A stretch of DNA of 64,000 nt from an uncultured Bacteroidales bacterium (GTDB lineage: Bacteria; Bacteroidota; Bacteroidia; Bacteroidales; UBA932). Both the position numbers and the translations under genes were made by a program. The stretch covers positions 106,769-170,768 of the forward strand of contig CAKUXR010000001.1 in NCBI GenBank assembly GCA_934700615.1, read 5' to 3'. Below, piece after piece: positions 9,820 through 18,842 of this stretch. Position 1 is the first letter of the stretch; the number at the start of each line of letters is the position of its first letter. The notes beneath the pieces are model-generated. The model was not told the DNA's origin, did no database searches, and saw nothing but the letters and a program-made list of their open reading frames with translations.

Positions 9820-10482
9820 ATGACAAAACTTGTAATTTTCGACCTTGACGGAACCCTTCTGGATACGGTCAAGGACCTGGGGCACGCGACGAATTTCGCC
9901 TTGAGAGAGTGCGGTTTTCCTGAAAGGCCCATCAATGACTATTATAAATTGTGCGGAAGGGGCATCTACAATCTTTTCAGAGGTGCCGTCCCTGATGGAA
10001 AGGCGACTGAAGATACAGTCAAGAGGATGGCTGAACTCTTCTTGGGATACTATGACGCACACATGTGTGACGATACACTCCCCTATCCGGGAATCATTGA
10101 CATGCTCCATAAGATAACAGGGGCGGGCGTCATCCCGGCATTGGCCTCAAACAAATATCAGGAGGGAGCCGAGAAACTTATCCGCCATTTCTTCGGCGAT
10201 GTCAAGTTCCTCAAAATTCTCGGACAGCGTGAGGGACAGCCTATCAAACCGGATCCGGCAATCGTCCGTCAGATTATGGCGGAAAGGCCTGACATCAAGA
10301 TTGACGAGGTGATGTATGTCGGTGATTCTGACGTGGATATGCAGACCGGGGCCAATGCTGCCGTGCGCACAGTAGGTGTCACATGGGGCTTCCGTTCCAG
10401 AGAGGAGCTTGAGGCCGGGAAGCCGTGGAAAATCGCTGACAATGCCGAGGAACTGACGAGTTTCATTTTGCAAAACGATTAA
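9820..10482 (+). CDS. HAD-superfamily phosphatase, phosphoglycolate phosphatase-like
   Basis: 220 residues. HAD motif I is FDLDGTLLD at 8-16, motif II is ALASNKY, motif III is KPDPAIV and motif IV is GDSDVDMQTG. The two aspartates of motif I are present. Cap domain type I follows motif I (residues 17-90). Closest in pattern to Gph/PGP enzymes that dephosphorylate 2-phosphoglycolate, but HAD substrate specificity cannot be read reliably from sequence. The ATG lies 2 bp after the clp stop codon, so the two are probably co-transcribed. Confidence 0.85.
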   Translation: MTKLVIFDLDGTLLDTVKDLGHATNFALRECGFPERPINDYYKLCGRGIYNLFRGAVPDGKATEDTVKRMAELFLGYYDAHMCDDTLPYPGIIDMLHKITGAGVIPALASNKYQEGAEKLIRHFFGDVKFLKILGQREGQPIKPDPAIVRQIMAERPDIKIDEVMYVGDSDVDMQTGANAAVRTVGVTWGFRSREELEAGKPWKIADNAEELTSFILQND

Positions 10483-10633
10483 AAAAGTTTTAAATTAGCG
10501 CTTTCATACTTTTTTAGGCCGCCATGTGACAGCACTCTTCGGATTGCCGGGGCGACCCCAAAGCGGCCAGGCGCGTTGAAACCCTTTAAAATAACAGCAA
10601 GGACCTGGAGTCTCCTCGCAAATGATATTTATT
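10483..10633 (+). other. GC-rich structured leader before the nucleoside phosphorylase gene
   Basis: 150 bp without an open frame I trust. Complementary GC-rich blocks are visible, for example GGCCGCC near 10517 with GCGGCC near 10562, and CCGGGG with CCCC around 10548-10558. No TAnnTTTG box was seen. No riboswitch family recognised. It may be a structured 5' leader. Confidence 0.35.
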
Positions 10634-11512
10634 ATGGCTAGAATACCTGAATCAGAATTGATTATCAATGATGACGGATCAGTTTTCCACATTCATCTGA
10701 AACCAGAAGAACTTGCGGACAAGGTCATCCTTGTAGGAGATCCGGGCCGTGTCGATATGGTAGGCGAATTCCTCGAGGAAAAGGAATTCAGACATGCTTC
10801 CAGAGAGTTCGTTTCCATCACCGGAAAGTATCATGGAGAGCGCATTACTGTCCTTTCCACAGGTATAGGAACAGATAACATTGACATTGTCCTTACCGAG
10901 CTTGATGCTCTTGCCAATGTCGATTTCAAAACCAGGGAGGTCAAGCCTGAGCACAGGACATTAACAATTCTCCGTATAGGTACGAGCGGTGCGATCCAGC
11001 CTGACATTCCTATCGGTTCTTTCATCTTCTCAGAGGTTTCTGTCGGCTGCGACGGTCTTCTCAACTGGTATGCGGACCGCGACAAGATCAACATCTCTGC
11101 CATGGAGGATGCGTTCAAGGTGCATACCCGCTGGAACTGCAATCTCGGCTCGCCTTATTTCGTGAAGGCCGGCGACAAACTTATCGAGGCTTTCAAAGAC
11201 TGCACAGTAAGAGGCGTAACCATTTCAGCACAGGGATTTTATGGCCCTCAGGGACGTGTCGTGAGAGTTCCTCTCGCAATGCCTGACATGCTCGATTCTT
11301 TCGAGTCCTTCAGATTCGGTGATTATCGCATTACCAATTTCGAGATGGAGAGTTCGGCTGTCGCCGGTCTGTCCGCACATCTGGGACATCAGGCAGGTAC
11401 CGTCTGCTGCGCCATAGCCAACAGATACCTCCAGAACAGCAATCCTGACTACAAGCCGATGGTCCGCCAGCTGGTAGAGCTCGCTCTTGACAGGATGGCT
11501 GCCATAAAGTAA
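10634..11512 (+). CDS. Uridine/nucleoside phosphorylase family protein
   Basis: 292 residues from the ATG at 10634 (the ATG at 10622 adds MIFI and is less likely). Phosphorylase-superfamily landmarks: GDPGRVDMVGEFLE (phosphate loop), STGIGTDNIDIVLTEL, RIGTSGAIQPDIPIGSF, and the nucleoside-binding NFEMESSAVAGL near residue 240. The reaction is phosphorolysis of a nucleoside to a base and (deoxy)ribose-1-phosphate in salvage. The pattern fits the uridine phosphorylase branch; the base preference is inferred. Cytoplasmic. A hairpin terminator follows at 11554-11588. Confidence 0.85.
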   Translation: MARIPESELIINDDGSVFHIHLKPEELADKVILVGDPGRVDMVGEFLEEKEFRHASREFVSITGKYHGERITVLSTGIGTDNIDIVLTELDALANVDFKTREVKPEHRTLTILRIGTSGAIQPDIPIGSFIFSEVSVGCDGLLNWYADRDKINISAMEDAFKVHTRWNCNLGSPYFVKAGDKLIEAFKDCTVRGVTISAQGFYGPQGRVVRVPLAMPDMLDSFESFRFGDYRITNFEMESSAVAGLSAHLGHQAGTVCCAIANRYLQNSNPDYKPMVRQLVELALDRMAAIK

Positions 11513-11553
11513 GTCCATTTCCAGGCAGACAAGCCTTGGAAACAGAATCGAAC

Positions 11554-11592
11554 AAGTCCCGGTCACGTGAAGAACATGGCCGGGACTTATTG
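11554..11592 (+). terminator. Terminator between convergent genes
   Basis: Perfect 9-bp stem AAGTCCCGG (11554-11562) with CCGGGACTT (11580-11588). It lies between the phosphorylase stop and the convergent esterase stop and could serve both strands; the U-tract is short. Confidence 0.65.
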
Positions 11593-11632
11593 CATTTCCG
11601 ACTTCTGACAGCCGGCTGTCATTGACAGAATC

Positions 11633-12613
11633 CTACTTGTACAGGTCGCCCAAGGTGCGGAGGGTATTGTCCACAGGGAGGGCAGGGTCATCGAGAATGA
11701 TGTCGGAACTGCGTCCGGTTTTCTTTATAACTGACTCCTCCAGGAAACGAAGTTGCTCAGGGACTGTGTAATACATGAGATCCGCGATATCATGGGTATG
11801 GTCCACGTAGCGGACTATGGTATAAGGATAGCCTTTCTTGTCCAGGCGATGGGCTATCTTGGATGAGCCGAAGAGACCGAGATTGAATACGCGGATGGAC
11901 TTGTAAGTCACGACGCGGTCGGCGGTGCCGTGAAGAAGGAGCTGAGGTGCAGGGGCAGAGGCATATTTAACCTTGCCGTGAGTAGAGAAAATGGCTCCTG
12001 AGAACGAGATGACTCCTGCATATCTGAAATCAGAAGGCAGCATTGACGAAGGCGCATAACCGTTACACAAGTTATACTCGGCCTGGAGGGCGATGATGGC
12101 ACCGGCGGAAGACCCTGAAATCACGATGTTGTCCGGCTGGACACCGAATTCATCGGCGTGCTTGAGAATGTAACCGGTAGCGGAGTACAGGTCCTCGACA
12201 CCGATATAAATGGAATGCTTTATGGCACCTATCATCTTGACTCCCTTGACGCTTTGGCCCTTGAGACCGAGGCGGTAGTCAATGGAGAAAACAGGATATC
12301 CATTATCATTGAGCTGCTTTATCCACTGCTGGTAATGAGGCTTGTCCCTGTTTCCGCTCACGAATCCGCCGCCGAAGGAGAAGATTATGGCAGGTTTCTT
12401 CTTGCCGTCAATTTCAGTCGCACTGCCTGGGGTTGCCTTGTAATAATCCAGAAACAGGTCACAGGTGTCCCTGTGGGCAAACATGTAAGTCGCAGTCGGC
12501 TCAGCCAGAGGGACATCCTTTGCTGTCCATTTGTTCTTTTTGGCAGCATACACCGGCATTGACATTAACGCCAGCACTACCGCCGCCAATATTGAAGCAA
12601 AATACTTTTTCAT
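11633..12613 (-). CDS. Secreted alpha/beta-hydrolase, carboxylesterase-like
   Basis: 326 residues with a signal peptide (MKKYFASILAAVVLALMSMPVYA). The oxyanion region is FGGGFVSG (the HGGG motif of hormone-sensitive-lipase-type esterases with H replaced by F), the nucleophile is in GSSAG (about residue 166), the acid is likely D in HGTADRVV, and the histidine is in DHTHDIA. Probably hydrolyses an ester, or deacetylates a carbohydrate, in the periplasm; substrate unknown. It is a single gene converging on the phosphorylase. Confidence 0.82.
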   Translation of the reverse strand: MKKYFASILAAVVLALMSMPVYAAKKNKWTAKDVPLAEPTATYMFAHRDTCDLFLDYYKATPGSATEIDGKKKPAIIFSFGGGFVSGNRDKPHYQQWIKQLNDNGYPVFSIDYRLGLKGQSVKGVKMIGAIKHSIYIGVEDLYSATGYILKHADEFGVQPDNIVISGSSAGAIIALQAEYNLCNGYAPSSMLPSDFRYAGVISFSGAIFSTHGKVKYASAPAPQLLLHGTADRVVTYKSIRVFNLGLFGSSKIAHRLDKKGYPYTIVRYVDHTHDIADLMYYTVPEQLRFLEESVIKKTGRSSDIILDDPALPVDNTLRTLGDLYK

Positions 12614-12658
12614 ATGTATAAAATTTAAGACCGGCAGTTGGCGCGCCGCCGGATATTG

Positions 12659-13819
12659 TTAATTATCTTCTACAAACCGCTCACTGTCAGGAATCAGACG
12701 TCGGATTGCCTTGATGTCTCCGAAGAAATGGCCGGCAACGACCCTGATAACGGTATAGGCAGGAATGGCGACAAGCATTCCGATGACTCCCGCTGTATTG
12801 CCGGCTATGAGCAGGACAATGAAAATCTCGAGAGGACTGGCCTTGATGCTGGTCGAGTAAATCAGAGGCTGGAACAGGAAATTGTCCACAAGCTGGGTAA
12901 CCATGAACAGGGCCAGGAGCACGAGGACGAAACCCCAGAAATGGATTGTCAATCCGGCAGCGCTGAACTTCAGGACGGTAGCGAGAATAGTACCGATAAC
13001 AGTGCCGACAAGAGGTCCCACATACGGGATAATGTTGAGAATACCGGTGATGAACGCGATACCTATGGCAGCATTGAAACCGATACGGGCGATGAGCCAC
13101 AGGAACAGGAAGTTCAGGACCGCCACCCCGATGACCTCCACGAGGAGTCCTACGAAATATCTTGAGAGGAGATGTTCAATGTCACCGATGGCGTCAATCA
13201 CCCGGCTTTCGATGCGGTCAGGGACGAGAGCCCCGACAATCTTGCGGAAAAGCATAGGGTCCTTGATGAAAAAGAAAGAAATGAACACCACCGAAAAGAT
13301 TCCGACTCCGAAAGATACGAAGAAGGAGGCGATGTATTCTATCAATGATGAAAGAGATGTCAGGTCGAATGTCTTGCGGAGGAAAGAACCGATGGCGCTT
13401 TCAATCCTGAAGTCAGGTCCGAACTGAGGGAAATGCGATATCATCCAGGCATTTACGGCATTGACAGAGGCCGTATAGGTATCCACCGGAAGTGAGTAGT
13501 CGGATGCCGAAAGATTGTCGAAAATCTTCTGGACGATGCCGACCACGACAGGGATGACCTGGGTGAAGATGACAAGGAAGATGCTCAGGATGAAGACTAT
13601 GACGAGGACGGCCTGGAGCCAGTCCGGCATTGACTTTTTCCTGATTTTGACATGGCGGAGCAGGTTCATGACCGGTTTTCCGAGCAGTGAGACCACCGCC
13701 GCGAGAATGACATAGATTATGACATTGCGGAAATACCAGCCCGCCGCCAATGCTATGGCAGCGGCAACTCCGTAAATTATGTATCTGGACAGCCTGTCCA
13801 CGCCTCTTTCCTTTTCCAT
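12659..13819 (-). CDS. AI-2E family transporter (PerM/TqsA-type membrane protein)
   Basis: 386 residues. Two hydrophobic segments near the N-terminus (about residues 11-45), one at 65-85, a long soluble stretch (90-150), then further membrane segments including GFNAAIGIAFITGILNIIPY and the family signature PYVGPLVGTVIG, and a last pair around 310-360. This family exports small molecules such as AI-2, or exchanges ions in some members; the substrate here is unknown. Inner membrane. It lies 45 bp upstream of the esterase gene on the same strand. Confidence 0.88.
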   Translation of the reverse strand: MEKERGVDRLSRYIIYGVAAAIALAAGWYFRNVIIYVILAAVVSLLGKPVMNLLRHVKIRKKSMPDWLQAVLVIVFILSIFLVIFTQVIPVVVGIVQKIFDNLSASDYSLPVDTYTASVNAVNAWMISHFPQFGPDFRIESAIGSFLRKTFDLTSLSSLIEYIASFFVSFGVGIFSVVFISFFFIKDPMLFRKIVGALVPDRIESRVIDAIGDIEHLLSRYFVGLLVEVIGVAVLNFLFLWLIARIGFNAAIGIAFITGILNIIPYVGPLVGTVIGTILATVLKFSAAGLTIHFWGFVLVLLALFMVTQLVDNFLFQPLIYSTSIKASPLEIFIVLLIAGNTAGVIGMLVAIPAYTVIRVVAGHFFGDIKAIRRLIPDSERFVEDN

Positions 13820-13887
13820 AACTGATTTTCAATATCCAATAACCGACATAGAATCCGTCAAAGTTAGTTTTTTAGAGTCGTATTTCC

Positions 13888-13895
13888 TATATTTG
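13888..13895 (+). promoter_or_regulatory. -7 box before the DUF4293 gene
   Basis: TATATTTG matches TAnnTTTG; a TTAG at 13864-13867 is a weak -33 box, 20 bp upstream. The start codon is 29 bp downstream. Confidence 0.55.
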
Positions 13896-13923
13896 CAGCC
13901 GCTAAACAAAAATTGGAACAATT

Positions 13924-14385
13924 ATGTGGCAGAGAATACAGACATTATATCTTGCAATTTCTACAATTCTGATGGCGGTAATGCTGTTCAGCGTCAAGGC
14001 TTATGTTCCCGGACCTGACGGCGAGGTGCTTGAGACATTCAAATACCTTACATATATCCCTTATGCCATCCTCTTAATTATCATATTGGTACTCAACATT
14101 CTGGCATTGACGACATACAAGATCAGGGTGTTCCAGTACAGGACTGCCGTATTCGCGGCTCTTGTGACCCTCGGTTTCCAGATCTGGCTCGCCGTCGAGT
14201 TCTTCGTTAATCTCCACGCCGGCGCGGAGGGAACAAGACTCATCTATAAGGTCAATGCAATTTTCCCTCTCGTTTCCGTCATTCTCGACTGCATGGCGGC
14301 AAGGGGCATTCTCGCGGACGAGCTCCTCGTGGAAAGCACCTACCGTCTCAGGACAGACAGGAAAAACCGCAAGCACAGGAAATAA
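13924..14385 (+). CDS. DUF4293 family inner-membrane protein
   Basis: 153 residues beginning MWQRIQTLYLAISTILM, the characteristic start of the Bacteroidetes-only DUF4293 family, with four hydrophobic segments (about 7-25, 43-62, 73-93, 108-128) and a basic C-terminal tail. Function is unknown. The gene stands alone with its own promoter and converges on the LytTR gene. Confidence 0.85.
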   Translation: MWQRIQTLYLAISTILMAVMLFSVKAYVPGPDGEVLETFKYLTYIPYAILLIIILVLNILALTTYKIRVFQYRTAVFAALVTLGFQIWLAVEFFVNLHAGAEGTRLIYKVNAIFPLVSVILDCMAARGILADELLVESTYRLRTDRKNRKHRK

Positions 14386-14400
14386 GATTTACTATTATTA

Positions 14401-15300
14401 CTACTGAGTTTTCAACGGAATGTCCTTCAGATATGCGAGGACATTTTCGGCGTATGTCTTCGTAATGGAAATCGGCGGAATCGTATCATTTTCGAGATTC
14501 AATTGATAACCGTCCTTTTCCTTGCGGAGCACTTTGACTTTGTCCATATTGACGACATACTGCCTGTGACAACGGACAAGACTGCTGCCCTTGAAGCTCT
14601 CTTCCACGGTCTTCAGCCTGCAGCGCAACATGTATTTCTTCAGGTCCTTGTTGCTGTCTTCGTACCATACTATTATGTAATTGTCGTCAGACTCAATGTA
14701 ATACAGGCTTGTAAGGCTCACTGACATCTTAAGCACGCCGCTGTTGTCGAACAGGGTTATCTTCTTCTCGTCTTTCGGAGAAATCGGCTCGTCCGAAACA
14801 ACATTGGAATAGTTCATCAGGCGGATGATGTTGTTCTTGTCAATGATGGCGAAGTACATTCCCGCAATTAGATATGGAAACATCAATGAAATGAAAGCAT
14901 ACAGGAAAGAGTTCAGGAAAATGTGCACAACTGACCTTTCATGCAGTTCTATGATTCCCAGGCTGTCCCCCTTCAATGAAAAAGACGTATAAAGAATACA
15001 TATCACGACAACCTCGGAAATATTCCAGAGCACATACTGGGAATAGCTCATGTCGCGCAGTCTTGTCGCGTACATGATACGCTTGCTAAAGATGATTACG
15101 AGAAGTCCTATTATAAAAAATGCCGCAGTATAGCCAAAAGCCTCGGAAGCACCGAGTTCAAACCACGCATTGTGGGAGAAAGGGATGCTGACGAGCATGA
15201 ATACCAATGAGAAAAACGCTGTAAATGTGACAGTTGCAATCAATTGGTACTTCTGTCTGAAATAATTTGGCAACTTATATTTATCTGACATATTCTCCAT
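14401..15300 (-). CDS. Membrane-anchored LytTR-family transcriptional regulator
   Basis: Start taken as the ATG at 15300 (another at 15291). The N-terminal half has four or five membrane segments (FTAFFSLVFMLVSIPF; AFGYTAAFFIIGLLVIIF; EVVVICILYTSF; FLNSFLYAFISLMFPYLIAGMYFAI). The C-terminal about 110 residues are a LytTR DNA-binding domain (LYYIESDDNYIIVWYED, LVRCHRQYVVNMDKV). It therefore looks like a one-component regulator that senses at the membrane and binds DNA directly, with no receiver domain. Signal and targets are unknown. Confidence 0.83.
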   Translation of the reverse strand: MENMSDKYKLPNYFRQKYQLIATVTFTAFFSLVFMLVSIPFSHNAWFELGASEAFGYTAAFFIIGLLVIIFSKRIMYATRLRDMSYSQYVLWNISEVVVICILYTSFSLKGDSLGIIELHERSVVHIFLNSFLYAFISLMFPYLIAGMYFAIIDKNNIIRLMNYSNVVSDEPISPKDEKKITLFDNSGVLKMSVSLTSLYYIESDDNYIIVWYEDSNKDLKKYMLRCRLKTVEESFKGSSLVRCHRQYVVNMDKVKVLRKEKDGYQLNLENDTIPPISITKTYAENVLAYLKDIPLKTQ

Positions 15301-15423
15301 TTTTAATCTGACAAATATACGTATTATTAATGAATTTCGCCACTTATAGGGCAATCTCACCAAATATCGGCGTTCTTCCGGCGCATTTCACCACATTCTT
15401 TTTAACGCCCATTATAATGGGGC

Positions 15424-15471
15424 TATATTTGCCGGACTAAAGCACCGGAGCGGTCTGCGCTCCCCAGGTGC
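15424..15471 (+). promoter_or_regulatory. fabH promoter and leader hairpin
   Basis: TATATTTG at 15424-15431 is the -7 box; transcription should start near 15438. The transcript then opens directly with a hairpin: GCACC (15442-15446) pairs with GGTGC (15467-15471), and inside it GGAGC (15447-15451) pairs with GCTCC (15459-15463). There is no U-tract, so it is a leader structure rather than a terminator. Confidence 0.6.
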
Positions 15472-15506
15472 AAGACGTAAAATCTAAACCGAAAAAGTAT
15501 AATTTT

Positions 15507-16454
15507 ATGAGACTAATAGGAACCGGAAGTGCCCTCCCGAAGAAAGTTGTCACGAACGACATGCTTTCTGAGTTTCTGGACACAAGTGACGAATGGATCA
15601 TACCCCGCACCGGAATCAGGACCAGACATGTCATCAGTGACGAGAATCTGGAAGACCTGGGAGCCCAGGCCGCATTGAACGCACTGGAAATGTCAGGGCT
15701 GAAGCCATCCGACATCGACTATTTCATTTGCTCGAACGTAATCAACGAATACATAACTCCAGGACTGAGCTGCATCATATCTTCAAAGATAGGATTGACC
15801 TGTCCTTGCATTGACATAAACTGCGCATGCCCGGGCTTCATCTATGCGATGGATATCGCCGAGTGCCGCTTCCTCGCGGGGAAGGCGAAGAATGTGCTGA
15901 TCGTCTGTGCGGAGGAGCCGACAAGGATGACGGACTGGAAAGACAGGGCCACCTGCGTCCTCTTCGGGGACGGAGCCGGCGCCGCAGTGTTCACAGAGGG
16001 TGACAACATGAAGGGAATCCAGCTTCATTCACTGCCTTCACCGGACAAGATTTGGGAGAAGCGCCGTCTTGAGCCGACACCGTACATCACGAAAGGAGAA
16101 ATCGACGTGCCGCTCCAAATGAAGGGAAAAGAAGTGTTCAAATTCGCTGTCAATGCCTCCACGACTGATGTCGAGTCGCTTCTGAAAGAGCTCAACATGA
16201 CTAAGGAACAGGTGGATTTCTATCTGGTACACCAGGCAAACCAGAGAATCATCGACGCGATCAAATATTATCTCCAGGAGCCGGAAGAGAAGTTCCCGGC
16301 AAACATTTCCGACCACGGAAACTCGTCTTCCGCATCTTGTGCAATTCTTCTGGACGAGTGCAACCGCAAAGGTATGTTCAAAAAGGGTGATATTCTGGTC
16401 TTCAGCGCGTTTGGTGCCGGCCTGTTGTCCGGAGTCGCTGTACTGGAATGGTAA
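15507..16454 (+). CDS. fabH: 3-oxoacyl-ACP synthase III (FabH)
   Basis: 315 residues from the ATG at 15507; the upstream ATG at 15468 lies inside the leader hairpin. FabH condenses an acyl-CoA primer with malonyl-ACP to begin fatty-acid synthesis. The triad is visible: catalytic Cys108 in DINCACPGF, His in VHQANQRII, Asn in HGNSSSASCAI. The Thr-Gly-Ile-x-x-R signature (RTGIRTRHV) is typical. The following fabK, fabF and fabZ complete a fatty-acid elongation set. FabH-like thiolases of secondary metabolism were considered, but the neighbours argue for fatty-acid synthesis. Confidence 0.92.
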   Translation: MRLIGTGSALPKKVVTNDMLSEFLDTSDEWIIPRTGIRTRHVISDENLEDLGAQAALNALEMSGLKPSDIDYFICSNVINEYITPGLSCIISSKIGLTCPCIDINCACPGFIYAMDIAECRFLAGKAKNVLIVCAEEPTRMTDWKDRATCVLFGDGAGAAVFTEGDNMKGIQLHSLPSPDKIWEKRRLEPTPYITKGEIDVPLQMKGKEVFKFAVNASTTDVESLLKELNMTKEQVDFYLVHQANQRIIDAIKYYLQEPEEKFPANISDHGNSSSASCAILLDECNRKGMFKKGDILVFSAFGAGLLSGVAVLEW

Positions 16455-16461
16455 AATTTAT

Positions 16462-16469
16462 TATATTTG
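16462..16469 (+). promoter_or_regulatory. -7 box before fabK
   Basis: TATATTTG, 23 bp before the fabK ATG and overlapping the end of the fabH region. The -33 box is poor. It suggests fabK-fabF-fabZ can be transcribed separately from fabH. Confidence 0.5.
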
Positions 16470-16492
16470 CAGATTGATAATACTATATTAAT

Positions 16493-17437
16493 ATGATTAA
16501 AAGTCCTATTTGCGATATCCTCGGAATCAAGTATCCTTTATTCCAGGGAGGTATGGCTTGGATTGCAGATGCAAAACTTGCTGCTGCAGTTTCAAATGCC
16601 GGTGGCCTCGGCCTCATTTCTTCAATCAATTACGGAACAGAGGCCGTCAGGGCTGAAATCAGGAAATGTCGTGAACTTACCGACAAACCTTTCGGCGTAA
16701 ACATCATGCTTGCAGCTCCGAATGCTGCTGAGGTTGCTGATATGGTAATCGAAGAAGGCGTGAAAATCCTCACAACAGGTGCAGGTTCTCCTGCCGCCTA
16801 TATGGAAAAATGGAAAGCCGCAGGAATCAAGGTCATCCCTGTAGTCGCATCCGTTGCCTATGCATTGAAAATGCAGGAACTCGGCGCTACTGCCGTAGTT
16901 GCAGAAGGTGCAGAATCAGGCGGTCACGTGGGTGACAACCATACTATGGCTCTCGTTCCTCAGGTCATTGACGCTCTGGACATTCCTGTAATGGCAGCCG
17001 GCGGTATCTTCGACGGAAGAGGCGCAGCTGCAGCCTTCATGCTCGGCGCTGTAGGTGTTCAGGTGGGAACCAGGTTCCTCATCGCTGACGAGTGCATCGT
17101 ACACGAAAACTATAAGGAGAAGCTCATCAAGGCTTCAGATGTCAGCACAATCGTAACAGGAAAGTCTCTCGGCGATGCAGTGCGCTGCCTCAAGACTCCG
17201 TTCTCCAAGAAGTTCTTCAAGATGGAGTATGACCCTGCAGTTCCTAAGGAGGAAGTCCTCGACTTCGGAAAGGGTGCAATGCGCAAGGCCGTATTCGAAG
17301 GCGACAACATGGGCAGCTACCTCGCAGGTGAAGTTGCCGGCATGATCCACAAGAGAGAAAGCGCAAAAGATATCGTGGAAGATATCATGGGCGGAGCTGA
17401 GAGGTTGCTCAAGAACGCCCCGTCACTTATTATATAA
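16493..17437 (+). CDS. fabK: Enoyl-ACP reductase II (FabK), flavin-dependent
   Basis: 314 residues. The sequence follows FabK closely from the start: YPLFQGGMAW, NAGGLGLISS, KPFGVNIMLAAP, TTGAGSPAAYMEKW, AEGAESGGHVGD (His145 at the catalytic His position), AAGGIFDGRGAAAAFMLGA and VQVGTRFL (FMN/phosphate binding). FabK reduces enoyl-ACP with NAD(P)H through FMN and replaces FabI. The 2-nitropropane dioxygenase/nitronate monooxygenase annotation is the same superfamily; the fab context decides for FabK. Confidence 0.92.
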   Translation: MIKSPICDILGIKYPLFQGGMAWIADAKLAAAVSNAGGLGLISSINYGTEAVRAEIRKCRELTDKPFGVNIMLAAPNAAEVADMVIEEGVKILTTGAGSPAAYMEKWKAAGIKVIPVVASVAYALKMQELGATAVVAEGAESGGHVGDNHTMALVPQVIDALDIPVMAAGGIFDGRGAAAAFMLGAVGVQVGTRFLIADECIVHENYKEKLIKASDVSTIVTGKSLGDAVRCLKTPFSKKFFKMEYDPAVPKEEVLDFGKGAMRKAVFEGDNMGSYLAGEVAGMIHKRESAKDIVEDIMGGAERLLKNAPSLII

Positions 17438-17440
17438 CAG

Positions 17441-17534
17441 TTCAGGTTTCGCGGGGTGCGAAAGACTGAACACCAAAGCAAGCGGTGGCCAGGCACCAGC
17501 AATAACATCAGGGCAAGAGCTTGGAAGGCTTGCC
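17441..17534 (+). other. Three-hairpin spacer before fabF
   Basis: The 113-bp gap between fabK and fabF can form three separate stems: TTCAG-g-TTTCGC with GCGAAA-ga-CTGAA (17441-17470), GGTG/CACC (17484-17497) and GGCAAG/CTTGCC (17512-17534). No U-tract follows any of them. It may be a processing or attenuation structure, or a small RNA; no known family recognised. Confidence 0.45.
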
Positions 17535-17550
17535 GAGAACAGAATACAAT

Positions 17551-18810
17551 ATGACAAAAAGAGTAGTAATAACAGGTATGGGCGTCATTTCTCCAGTCGG
17601 AAATGATGTAAAGACATTCTGGAACAGCCTTATCAACGGCGTTTGCGGTATCGACTATATCAAGGAATTCCCTACCGACAACCTCCCGGTTAGAATCGCA
17701 GGAAAAATCAAGGATTTCCATCCGGAAGAATACGGAATGGACAAGGCTTTCAGCAGAAAACAGGATCTCTTCACACAGTATGGCGTAGCTGCAGCATACG
17801 AAGCCATGCAGCAGGCCGGTCTCGTTTCTGAAGGCGAAGGACAGAACATCGACCCGTTCAGACTCGGCGTATATGTAGGTTCCGGCATCGGCGGATTTGA
17901 AATCCAGTACCGCGAGACTGCAAAGATGATCGAGGACCCTTCAGGCCAGTGGATTTCTCCTCTCTTCATCCCTACCATGATTTCCAATATCGCGGCAGGA
18001 CATATTGCAATCAAGCATCATGCACAGGGCCCTTGCATCGACGTTGTAACAGCATGTGCAACCTCTACGAACAATATCGGTGAGGCATTCCGCGCAATCC
18101 GCAACGGCTATGCCGACGCAATCATCGCCGGAGGCTGCGAAAATGCGACAATTCCTCTCGGAATCGCCGGTTTTGCCAATGCCAAAGCACTCTCCCGTGC
18201 AGAGGATCCGAAATACGCATCTCTCCCATTCAATGCAAACCGCGCAGGTTTCGTAATGGGTGACGGAGCAGGTATTCTCGTCCTCGAGGAACTCGAGCAC
18301 GCAAAAGCACGCGGTGCCAAGATCATAGCCGAGATTGTAGGTTACGGCAACACCTGTGACGCTTACCACGCAACTGCACCTAGGCCTGAAGGAACGACCC
18401 AGGCAAAGTGTATCGAACTCGCACTCGAAGAGGCAGGTTTCAACAAGGAAACTGACAAGATGTATATCAATGCACACGGAACAGGTACCAGACTGAACGA
18501 CGTGGCAGAGACCAAGGCTTACAAGCTTGCGCTCGGCGACTACGCCTACAAGGCTCATATCAGCTCCATCAAGTGTATGACCGGACATATGTTCGGTGCT
18601 GCCGGAGCTGCTGAGGCTATCGCTACAATTCTTGCACTCAACAACAGCCTCGTTCCTCCTACCATCAATCTTGACACACCGGATCCTGAATGCGATCTCG
18701 ACTATACACCTAACACCGCAGTCAAGACTGATCTTACAATCGGTATTTCCGATTCACTCGGATTCGGCGGACACAATGCCTGCGTAGCATTCCGCAAATA
18801 CGAGGACTAA
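17551..18810 (+). CDS. fabF: 3-oxoacyl-ACP synthase II (FabF)
   Basis: 419 residues from MTKRVVITGMG at 17551; the ATG at 17521 lies inside the third leader hairpin. Condensing-enzyme triad: Cys169 in VTACATSTNN, His309 in NAHGTGT, His346 in CMTGHMFGAAGA. FabF elongates acyl-ACP with malonyl-ACP. FabZ follows 32 bp later. There is no acyl-carrier-protein gene here, so ACP must be encoded elsewhere. Confidence 0.95.
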   Translation: MTKRVVITGMGVISPVGNDVKTFWNSLINGVCGIDYIKEFPTDNLPVRIAGKIKDFHPEEYGMDKAFSRKQDLFTQYGVAAAYEAMQQAGLVSEGEGQNIDPFRLGVYVGSGIGGFEIQYRETAKMIEDPSGQWISPLFIPTMISNIAAGHIAIKHHAQGPCIDVVTACATSTNNIGEAFRAIRNGYADAIIAGGCENATIPLGIAGFANAKALSRAEDPKYASLPFNANRAGFVMGDGAGILVLEELEHAKARGAKIIAEIVGYGNTCDAYHATAPRPEGTTQAKCIELALEEAGFNKETDKMYINAHGTGTRLNDVAETKAYKLALGDYAYKAHISSIKCMTGHMFGAAGAAEAIATILALNNSLVPPTINLDTPDPECDLDYTPNTAVKTDLTIGISDSLGFGGHNACVAFRKYED

Positions 18811-18842
18811 ACCAAACCGAACGTACTAAAACCCGAACATAT

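Noticed and set aside
10483..10633. Considered a known riboswitch or SRP/6S RNA
   Set aside because: No conserved core of any family I know could be matched.
12638..13165. Plus-strand frame of 175 codons
   Set aside because: Antisense to the AI-2E permease; highly charged low-complexity translation typical of a shadow.
17441..17534. Considered a rho-independent terminator between fabK and fabF
   Set aside because: None of the three stems is followed by a U-tract.
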